From NCBI GenBank assembly GCA_040954595.2, contig CM082578.2, positions 10,850,001 through 10,914,000 of the forward strand: a DNA stretch of 64,000 bases. Reading direction: 5' to 3'. How positions within the stretch are numbered: position 1 is the stretch's first letter; every line of letters starts with the position of its first letter. Under the pieces are notes generated by a model. The model saw only the letters and a program-made list of their open reading frames with translations, ran no database searches and had not been told where the DNA came from. Origin of the DNA: Balanoglossus misakiensis (lineage: Eukaryota > Hemichordata). Made by a program: the position numbers and the translations under genes. This document shows, one piece after another, positions 53,801 to 64,000 of the stretch.

Positions 53801-56800
53801 TTTCCGGAATTCTCTGTTTATTAATTACACTGTCACCACAGCCAACCAATGGGCCATGACGTGATTATTATATAGTACACGGTGCTGTCTAAAAATGTTG
53901 TTCTACATTAATCTGCCCAATACATGTACGTCAGTCACAAATGTGAACATCTGGATGCCACAGTTGGGGGTAGGGGTGACATGGATGCTTTGAAAGGTCG
54001 TGGAGAGGAGGGGGGGGGGAGGTCTAATTACTCCGTGACTTGGAATACAAGCAGGAATAGCGGTGCACATTGTAGAGCCTGAATGTACCCAAGTGCACAG
54101 TTGGCCAGACTGGCCGCCGTATTTGGAGAAATCCCCTGGACTGGTTTGGTGAACCCGGAGAACACGACCCAATATTTGATATCTGTGTCTGTGTTTATAT
54201 GTTCACGAGGTCAGCAGCGGGAGTGAACTGACACTCACTCCTTCTGAATCATCATCCAGAGTTCACCAAACATATTGCGAGTCTGTCTATCCTCCCAGGT
54301 TGCCATCGGAATTGCAAATATTGATCTCCAAATTTAATTTCCATTTTCTTACTCAAATATCTCCGAAATACTGTTTGTATTCCGCCGAGATGTTTTTTAA
54401 CCTCCTACCGGGCGGAGAGTCGACGCACTGGCTGGGAGCCACAAACCTCAGGAAAATTTACACAAAACCAACAAGGTTTGATAATTTCTTTTTCTGTCAT
54501 CCCCAGAGAGGACCACTGCATATTTTAATGCCTACTTGTTTCTATAATGAGGGCAACGGGGTCACAGACATGAAAGGGAGAATGTAAATTTAGCCAGACT
54601 CATCTCTTTTTATAACACAGTGCATCTGTCCGGTTGAACGTTAATGATGCAAAGTAGCAGAGAGTTCCTTGCAAGACAAGATTTTATCTGCGTTTAAAGA
54701 TTTTTGTGGGCTGCTTCTTACATGGCTGCATTCACAGCATTTGACATGGCTCAAACCATTCTAGTACCAGGTGGTGAATGGGAAATACCATTTCTCCAAG
54801 AAGCTAACAACTATGAGACGTCTTTCTTGAAATAGTGCTGCTCATCACCTCCGACTTAAGACCTTCCTCTGCCGTGACATACTGTCGTTCATAAGCGCCG
54901 TTTCAACTCAGACAAATAAATCAACCTTAAAGAGCTGACGGACAGGTTATTGGTGGTACATGCTTGTAAACAGGGTGGAGGTAATCCCCAACATGTGTTT
55001 TTAAAGATGACGTCTGAAGCCTGACCTTTATAGATCCTCTGCATCGTTCAAGTGCTGGCCCAAAAAGATATGTTCTGAGACAACCCATACAAATCTCACA
55101 TTGGGAGTGGCCATTTTAGAACAGAGAATAAACTCTTCTAGCTAAATTAGCTACATGTAGAAAAACACACTAGCTAAAAGATGGTTCAAAATATTCTAGT
55201 TCAATATATAGTAGCTTTAAATATGGCAGGTTAACCTTTACGCTTCTGTACAATGTTCTATGCATCAAACCATACTCATGCACAGAATATGGTCGAGTCA
55301 AAATGTGCTGATGATGAGAGAGGCAGTTTTGAAATTGGCAAGCAACGTTTGAGTCGATGTCTAGTCCGATACAACAAACATACCATCTGAAAGGTGTAAT
55401 TTAAATGAAAATTTAAACAAAGTGATGCATAAAAATTTTAGTCTGATCTCTCTGGCCAGAAGCTGTGTTTTGTCCTGGTGTCGAACCGAACAAAGAGACT
55501 AAGCCCGAGGCTACAGCCAGCAAATTCTTCCATGCGGTACACAGGTATCTACGGACAGCCTGGGTGATGTATCATCATCATCCAAAGCTGGTTGAAATTT
55601 TCATGGAAATGAAAACACTGATGAATGAGCTCGATCCCTCGGTGTTCTCTTCTGTGCAAATCAACCAGATGAAACAGATGCTTCACTTGGCGGCAAAAAT
55701 TCTATTAGGTGTTTCACACTCCACTTCAGAAATTTAATTTTCGAAAATCCCTGCAAGATGTCACCCAAAACTGGAAAACGTCTTAAACGGTGGTATGATT
55801 TCAGCATATCTGTCTCATCCAACCTTGTGCAACCCCTTCATGATTGACACTGCTCCTGAATTCGCACACCTTGCTTTAAGCAAAAAAACTTATGAAATTG
55901 ACTGTATATTTTGAAATTTGAGGAGTGGGAAAATGCATACGGGAATTCCACCTCGAAGATGAGCTCACCTCGAGTTTCATAAAAAATCACCATTATCAAA
56001 TTTCACAGTTCTGTCTTTTTAATTCCATGATCTAATTTCTCTAGTGGCAAATGCCTTTTATTCTTCCTTTGAAAACAATGACTTCATGGACAGACACACC
56101 GATGAGAATTCTGAACTTGCACCCAAGCGGCCGACCCAATCACCTTTACTCATTTTTCAATTACGAATCTTGTCACAGAATACGCCCTGGCAAATGTGTC
56201 TGCCATGATTTCCGTCGAAGAATTTCATTTAATTTCGGTGTTTCTTCAAATTCCCGGAAGAGGAAGGCAGGATTTGCATACGGACGAGTAGACACAGAAT
56301 ATACATATTACAGAGAAGAAAATACGTAGAGGTATTTAAACCTGGAGTAATCTGCTGAGAGCAATGTAGTTGCTGCACACTCAAGACTCCATATTACAGC
56401 CACATATTTGTGTAAAACAGCATCAACAAAATTTCTGCACTTTGAATTCAAGAGTCCATCTTTCTTTCTCAGTTCAATTTTCATCCAGAGCACGACACGG
56501 CCGTCTCGCCCTTTGCAAACCTTTAATCCAAATTATTCAACTGAACGCAGTCAGTACAAGTACCCAGAGGTCACACCGATGTAAAAATACTAGAAAATTA
56601 CTCAGACAGGGTACTTTGCAAAAGGTCGACAAACAGAGCTTGTCGCGAGTGGCCAACGCCGCTCTGTCTGCGACCTGCGATGATGAATTCGTCGTCATAG
56701 AAACACCGATGTGCCTATCTCCAGAAAAACTGATGGATATTCTTGACAGTTGGATAAACCAGGAAGGAAGCGAGTGGAGAGCTCTGCCGTGATGTCGGGC

Positions 56801-59446
56801 GAGGGTATGAGGAATGTAATCTTCCTGTCAAGCCACGGAAAAGTAGAGATCATACATTCTAATGAGCTGGGAGAAGATTATCGCCCACTCTTTTCCTTGG
56901 GATGGGGAAAGCGTTAGCTATTACACACTTGAGGTGGATGTCCCAATCACTGCGTAGAATCATCGTTACTCATCTCTCCCAAACAGTGAATGTCAATCAG
57001 ACAAAAGACATTTCGACATAGTAATCTCTTTTAAATATTCAAGATATGGATGGATTCTCGGCAATCTCTTCGCACTTCTTTCCCGGCAAGAATGTCATTC
57101 AAAGATAACTGAATGGGTTGCGACAGAGCTCTATGCGATTAACTTTTAATAACAACATGAAATTGATTTTCTGCGAATGAGGTTTTCAAAAGGGTGCCAT
57201 TGTTGCCGATACGCATGGCTGCATGACCCGCAGGCATTGAATTTTTTTTCGCCTTCAAAATGGAAGAGAGCATTATTTGAATTTGTCAGGTGGTGATGAG
57301 TTGGAACTACACATTATTTGCAAAGGGGTGGAGTATGTTAATGTATTCGTGTACGATAAAATTGGCCAGTTTTCTTCCATTACAATATTTGGTTTGAAAA
57401 ACATATCCAAGATTCTCCATCGAATAGCCAGCCCAGCATGTAATATGCATCATTCACATAAACAAACTGACTACAAACATTTTGAAATGACGGCATATTC
57501 TGGATTCTATTATCTTTACTGCCGGCAAGCAAATATCCTTGTACAACAATAAAAGCAATTAATCCCAGAACGAACTTGAATTCACCACAATCCCTCCGGG
57601 AAGGGGCATTGACACAGATGACGATTCCCAGCATGCAGCTGAAATTCAAGGTGGTGACACAGAGGCTCCAAGCGAAGAAAAGTGGCGACACAGTCCCCAC
57701 CCATGTCAACCCGCTCATCAAGTCTGAATTTTCATTCAGCCACTCGCTTCAGGCACTCAAGGGAGCCCTGTGCTATGGACATGAACCATTATGACCCAAG
57801 GGGTGAACACGGTCTTGGGAATGTGGGGGGGGGGGGGGGGGAGGAGAACGAGAAAATACAGCGCACCCCTGTCAGGATGTTACTGAAATGGTTAAAACCA
57901 TTAATTCGCCTTGGGGGCTGACAAGAGGGAGAGCGAGGCGGCCAAGCAAGGAGTAATTCCGACTTAATTCCATTCCTATCGCTCCATCAGCGATGCCGGA
58001 GATAACTTGTTACATGGGGATGACTAACGCGCCAAGACATAATGCATAAGCATTTCTGATCGATATACGCTGAAATCACTTTTTGTCACACCTGAGGACC
58101 AACCCACAACCCCCATGGTCGTCTTTCGCCTTTCCCCGTGAAACACAAATCAGATCAAGCAAAGTCAACCGGAGTGACAATCCAATAAAAACTAAACATA
58201 AATCCGGGAGAAATATTACTGTTCTGTATAAATACATTCATTAGAGTGGAGAAGCTAACATCTGTTGACTGGAAATCTGATCACTGTTCAAAATCTGCGA
58301 TGTGATTTACGAAGACCCCGGCTAGCTTGAGTTCACCCTTGTCTATTTTTTGACGGACATAAAGTTGAAATATGTCCTCTCTTCACAAACATATAAATTG
58401 GTGCCACTGATGCTGTACACACTACAACATGTCATATTACACGTCCTCAGATAACAAGATGATAACTGGATGAAATTTTTCTTTCTGGCATTTGTTTTGT
58501 GAAAACATACCAACAGCACACATCTGATTTGTGAATAAACAAAGATTCAACATGGATTCAATTTCATGTGAAACTGATACAGATAATATTTTTCTTTTCT
58601 GTCTGTCTCCCCTAATTGACATCTTTCTCTTCGTAAAGATTTTTTCTCCGTTTCTCATGTTTTGATAAAAAAATACTACAGTCAAAAGAAATTTATATCT
58701 ATTTTTCTAAACAACTGATTCATCTTGTTGCAGACTAACATTCTTATATTGCTCATAACAGCTTTTCAACATGCTTTTTGGGCATTGGAACTGTAGTAAA
58801 ACATTGATGAAATTACATCACCGGTACAATGTTTGTCCCATAAAATTGTGCAATTTCCTTGTATCATGGAAAATAATGCGCCCAATGGAATGTACACCGT
58901 ACTGGTTTATAATGGCGCAGTCTGTTATATTTCTCCAGTCTTTGTATCTTTCATGTTCATGCTGCATCCCCATAAAACAAACATTCCCCTTCCTCATTCA
59001 TATTATATATATTTTGAAATACAATGTATCTTACTAGAATCACAATCTTTCTCTGCTCAAAGAAAATTAATTTTTGCATGAGGTCTGGCATTTTTACTGT
59101 TTAAAAGGCCTAGAGTGCTCTGCAAACAGTCCAGTGATTGCTACATGCCTGTTTTATACCAGCTAATGGATTTTTTCGTAGATCAATACATCAAAAAAGG
59201 CACTTTTTCACTAATTGGTGCAATTTGCGGGGAATGCAGCTTCATTAACTTGAGTGGTGGAAATTTGCCAAATCAACATTTCTTCAGGAGCCGGTAAACA
59301 GAAGAAATCGACCTATTTGATTTACAATATTTTGCTTTTCTTTCAGTGATTTTTAGGGGATTTGTTCGAAACACTGGAGGGTGCGATGTGTGTACCCAAA
59401 TGTAATTAGAACCACTGATTCTCAAAACGCATATTGGATAAACTGG

Positions 59447-59497
59447 TTCCTGATTGGCTGAGCAGCAACAGCTCTGCTTGAGCCAGCCAATCAGGAA
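59447..59497. repeat. Perfect 14-bp inverted repeat carrying CCAAT boxes
   Basis: TTCCTGATTGGCTG (59447-59460) and its exact reverse complement (59484-59497) surround 23 bases. Each arm holds a CCAAT box in opposite orientation. Confidence 0.7.
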
Positions 59498-62400
59498 GGC
59501 TTTTGCTACTTGACAATGACAGCCATGTCTGCCTTTGGCATATCAATTCAAAGAAGAGTCGGACCTGTACCGTCTTTATTGCAGCGTAACAGTTGCCTTC
59601 CCTCGCAGGAACTAAAACCACTGCCCTGCGTTTTCAAATTCTGCAATTGTTGATCTAGAATTCCTTTCGGTATCAGTCTTCATTAGCGATTTGTAAATAG
59701 CTTCAATTCGCCCCGTGGCTGCTTCTCCCATTTTTTTTCATCCATTTCCCCCTGAATCCTAATAGGCCGTTGTTCAAATATTACCCTCTAATTGATATCC
59801 TCTGTCGGATGCTTTCCAGAGACGAAGTCAATCGACGGAATAAAAATTGAAATTATGTAATGATTGCCTGCTTTGCATGGCGAGCCTTTGCAGGTTGCCG
59901 CCGCAGATAAGGGCAATGGAACTCCGCTTGCTACTAGACCGTTTTCCAACAGAATACCACCAGCTATCATCATAATCAAAGCATTCGCCTTTCTATGCAG
60001 TAGCCATTTATATTTGCAAGTTACACTACCAGCATGCTTTACAAATGCAACTCAAAACTCTCATGCAAAAGATACTTTTGCTATCGGATAGAACAGTTTC
60101 CTCTGGTATCCAGACAGTAACAGCGGGACATATCGTTTCTGAGAGTCTATGCCAATACCAGTTTCATTAACTTTGGTAGATTATGTCCAGACAGGACAGA
60201 CATGTGAATACAATGTACATGTATTTTACTGCACAAAACAGAGACAATTACAATAAAACATAATGAATATTGATGTGACTGAGCTATAAACAGAATATGA
60301 CATAGTCTACGGGTGCCTGGTAGTTAAAATGCTTTCATTAGAAGGGCTAATTCAGTCCCATGGCGTTTTGTTCCCATTTGAAACCATGCGGAGGTCATCA
60401 ACACGGGTCGAAACTAGCTCCGTTTCTAACAACAGAGACATTTAGAGCGCAGTTAAATCTCCATTTGTACCATTGACCTCTAGGAATATTGATAAAATAC
60501 GCGCTACGTCAACAGGCTTTGAGAGGCCCACGGAACTGCCAGCCTATTACATTTGAGACTCCAAATTTGCCTTTGAAATGTGCGAAGTGCTCGTGTAATC
60601 AGCAGCAGTAAATCTTCCGTAGAAAATCTGGATTCTGACGTGCCCGTCAAGTGGCATTACTGCCTCGTCGATGAAAGCGACTATTTTTAACCTGTGATGA
60701 TTTTAAACCAAGATTTTGCCAATTATCATTTTGCTGAGCACAGTCAAAGGTAGCTTCTTGCTATACTAAAAAGGTGATGAGTTCTTGATCGATTCTGCGA
60801 CATTGGGAGTAATAGCCAAATGGCACATCAATTATCAATGTGTCTGAGAAAAATTTTTTGATTAACCTCTCATGTATGGAATATAGGAGACATCTTTCGC
60901 CAAATGTCTATTGGTTAAAAGTTTGACATCCCGTCATGTACACACAACACACACACTTGAAAAGGTTTCGGATGAAAATTGCATTCTGTTGGGTCCCTGG
61001 GGAAAATGGAACTTATCAAGAAAAATAATTTAGTCATAAATATTTTTGCGATAGAAAAATGAAAGCGTATGGAAAGCAGCCTGCAGTGTATGCATGGGGC
61101 TTATCTACCGGACTAAAAATCATGAATAAAAAAAAGTTTGCAAATTTATGAGGAGTAAACCCAATAATTACTTGTGAAACACAGAGGAAGCTAGTTGCCA
61201 ACAGGGAAACTGTATATTCGTTAATAACAAGCAGGAAATTAATTCAACTGTTTCATCAATTTAGATTGGATACACATGAAATGCTGCGCAGATCAAAGAG
61301 AAGCCGGCACAATGATTATCACCCACTGTACAGTCACTTAGTTGTCATAAACTGCCTTTCGGATGGTTCTCTGTCTTTGCCAAAGGAATGGCTTGCAAAT
61401 GAACCTTTAATTTTTTTTCACACCCCAGCTGTTGATGATTGCATCTAGGAAAACTGGCCTAGATCTGGGCTTCCTTTTGTGTGTGTAAAAGATGCACATG
61501 TACTGTGTTGAGCTCATTTTCGGCACTGCTGGATGCTGGCATGAGTTCGTACCTCAGAGGAACTGGGCAGTATTTTAATTCGCAATTTGCACCAAGTGTA
61601 ACAGTACAACAAATCGAGGCCATGAAATGAGCCGCCCACCCTTTGCCAAAAGAGAACCACCTTCCACGAACTGAAACTAAACTCAACGACTCACCAATTT
61701 CAATATATACCCTTTCATTATATCCGATTAAAAAAAATGATAAGCAACTGCTCAGCGGACCAAATTCTTCCAATGGATTATTAAATTCATTCGCACAATA
61801 CAGAAGACGTCACTAGCAATCGATGGGGAACTGGAGACTCGGATAGGGCCTTTTTTCATCTCCTTCCAGTTTTTTGAGTGTGATAAAACGGGGTGGGCAA
61901 TCACGAAGAAACTTGCTTCTTGAAGTCTGCGATCACAGAATGAATCCAGCCCAAAATCCCCAACTGAACAACATAATACCCAGATTCAAGAAACGGTTCA
62001 GCCACTCAGACGTTTCACGTCGCAGTCATTAAAGGCGGTTTTCGGGGAAGAGATAGATACGGTGACAGACTGTCTGAGTGTTGTTTCTCCCAGAAGACCG
62101 TTATCTTTTTTTTAAAGTATGATCGACCATCTCGGTATGCTGTAAAAATTCTTTGAGGAATGTGAACGCTTATCAAAACTCCAGGCATGTCTTTTTTACG
62201 GCATAATATCCGAGCAATCAATTTAACGGCTAAAAATTTCCATCATTCAGTGAACATGGAACCGTGAGCGAAAGATAAAAATATATACATATAGATTTCT
62301 GTATTAGAGCTGATAAAACGGAGGAGGGTCTAGTGATCTGCTGAGATCATAGTGACGACGATCACTCGAAGGGCCCTTTTTTGGCGCCCTTGATTTGGTA

Positions 62401-64000
62401 CTGGCATCACCTTGCGGCCAAAGTGTGTCATCCATGTACTCCCCGGCACTGAACAATACAAAACGGGACACAAACGCTTCATTACGGCTGCTCTTTGATG
62501 TTCCCGGATTAAGCCGGAAAAAGCCTGTTTTCATGTATACATTAGAATTTAAAATGCGTGCTGGTGGCCGTGCCCATTCACTCGGAAGGGACCAAGCTGC
62601 AAGTTGATCAGCGGCATTCTGCAGCACAGATTCTGCCAGTGGCTACCTGTTAACTGGTACAGAAAGCATATTGTATTTTTTTTTTTTTGCGGCTGGGCCG
62701 ACTGTCTCGTGGGCAGACGACTGAAATTCTCTGGTGCCAGTCTTTCGAACAAGCTTCATTTAGACGGCATTTTAAAGGCCGAGACGGATCAATATCGCCT
62801 CAATCTACTTTGCGAGAAATATGACACACTAAATCTCCGACAGACAGCTTGTCACTATGTTTGATTTTTTTCCTTAACTGATCTGGCATTTTGCTGCTAA
62901 ATGGCCCCGGATTATAAGTATCAATTTCTCCTTTCCTTCCCATAATTACGTATCGGGAATATTACTTTCCTTGAAAACATGCCAGAATATCATTTGTAAC
63001 TTTGAGGCCGACATCGATCACCAACAGCATATGCGCTGAATATAAAACAGTAAATGTGAGAAATGGATCAAAATCCAGAAAAGGAAATATTATCATTATA
63101 GTATAAAACCCACATCACTAAAATTTACTAAACAATACACTGGAAGCATCAACATCTTTTGAGGAATGAATCATCAACAGCCTCTCTCAGATTTCAAATT
63201 CAGACAGTGAAGGAAATATATATTCCATACAGGAATGGACTTTGCCCCACCTGGGAATATTTTCAAAATGTCCACTCATCGCAGACAAATGCAGTACAAG
63301 GCTCAGATATTCAACTCTGAATCATTTTGCTCCGAGGGCAGCTAAGCGTGAACGATAAGACTACTTGTTTCAAGTTCAGATTAAAGCAATTTACATTATG
63401 CGGAACTGGCAGATGACAAAGGGAATATAAATCAGCCATCTGTGACCTTCAACTAGTGCTGCATAATGACAATTATAACATGTACGATTGTGAAAGCAAC
63501 TAAGCAAGACTAATCACAAAGAAAAAAACACAAGAGTTCATAAATTTGGGGTCATTGTCAAACCAACACGCAAGCCACTTGCTGATGTTTCCAGATGTTG
63601 TGTTGCGTGGATTCAAGACAAAGAAGCATGTAAAGAGTTAAACAGGAGACACTTGGATTAGCGTGGACTTTCTCGCTGTAAGCCGATCACAATCACTGGT
63701 CAGTCGGTCCCTTCCACTTCCAAACAATGGCACGGCAATGAGGGCAATTAACCTGCTGTTGATGAGCATTACAGCACTTTTAATAGGATTACAGAGACTG
63801 GACAAGACTGGCAGGGATTACCTGGCAGAGACGCTGGCGCACACACACCGCTGATCAAAAGCCGGACGTACCTGCCAGTAACTACGGCAACTCACAGAGA
63901 ACAGCTTCCTTTGAAGTTCTGAAGGAGCTAATACAGATTTGCGCAGTGTCTGTGTTCAGTGGGTGTTTATTCGGGGGACTAATATTGACCGTTTTAGCCG

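Larger units (their letters stand above)
46076..64000 (-). other. Long CELSR intron (no exon recognised)
   Basis: The EGF exon ending at 46075 has a good acceptor, and its frame needs two bases completing an upstream codon, so the gene continues to the right. No cadherin, EGF or LamG signature was found on either strand to 64000. The longest open frames are under about 150 codons and look like chance. Contents noted: (CATT)n at 47845-47898, a G run near 57827-57841, and an inverted CCAAT repeat at 59447-59497. A very small exon could have been missed. Confidence 0.6.

Noticed and set aside
53462-53864. Overlapping frames of 95-124 codons on both strands
   Set aside because: Open on both strands without domain signatures; typical of chance in this composition.
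55465-55737. 90-codon plus-strand frame with a helical-looking translation
   Set aside because: No recognisable family, no splice partners, and opposite strand to the surrounding gene; treated as chance.
57380-57721. 113-codon minus-strand frame with hydrophobic stretches
   Set aside because: Considered as a membrane protein exon, but there are no supporting splice sites, homologous motifs or partner exons.
63868-63960. Possible minus-strand exon with a good donor (CAG|GTACGT) at the right edge
   Set aside because: The open frame between a weak acceptor and this donor has no cadherin or EGF features and cannot be linked to the CELSR frame.

Overview
The window is animal nuclear DNA. It holds intron-rich protein genes with GT/AG junctions, AT-rich introns, many tetranucleotide microsatellites and no bacterial features. 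The gene content (a flamingo-type adhesion receptor, SEC13, a PLP-dependent dehydratase and lineage-specific EGF/Ly6 proteins) fits an invertebrate deuterostome, and amphioxus is my best guess from general feel. That assignment is inference.

Layout. (1) Positions 1-10844 (+): two tandem paralogous genes. Each encodes a secreted, probably GPI-anchored protein with three EGF-like repeats, a small six-cysteine module, a Ly6/uPAR (three-finger) domain and a hydrophobic tail. Copy 1 lacks its signal-peptide exon, which must lie left of the window. Copy 2 is complete (8 exons, 288 aa). (2) Positions 12098-14233 (-): a serine racemase/threonine dehydratase family gene with 6 exons, carrying a one-base frameshift in exon 3. 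(3) Positions 14652-17468 (+): SEC13, 9 exons, 317 aa. It is head-to-head with the dehydratase gene across a 418-bp shared promoter that contains two ETS-type sites. (4) Positions 20247-46075 (-): the 3' part of a CELSR/flamingo (seven-pass cadherin) gene. I assembled 32 in-frame exons giving 1670 residues: EGF, LamG, EGF, LamG, EGFs, laminin-EGF, hormone-receptor domain, GAIN/GPS, 7TM and a long cytoplasmic tail. Its cadherin repeats lie right of the window. (5) Positions 46076-64000: about 18 kb with no exon I could recognise, read as one long CELSR intron.

The most interesting points are the EGF/six-Cys/Ly6/GPI architecture shared by the two tandem paralogs, a CELSR tail built from eight consecutive phase-1 symmetric exons including 18- and 21-nt microexons, and a CELSR C-terminus where a splice donor overlaps an in-frame stop so that splicing would switch the end to a PDZ-ligand-like ETSV. 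All exon coordinates come from reading splice sites and reading frame by eye, without transcript evidence.
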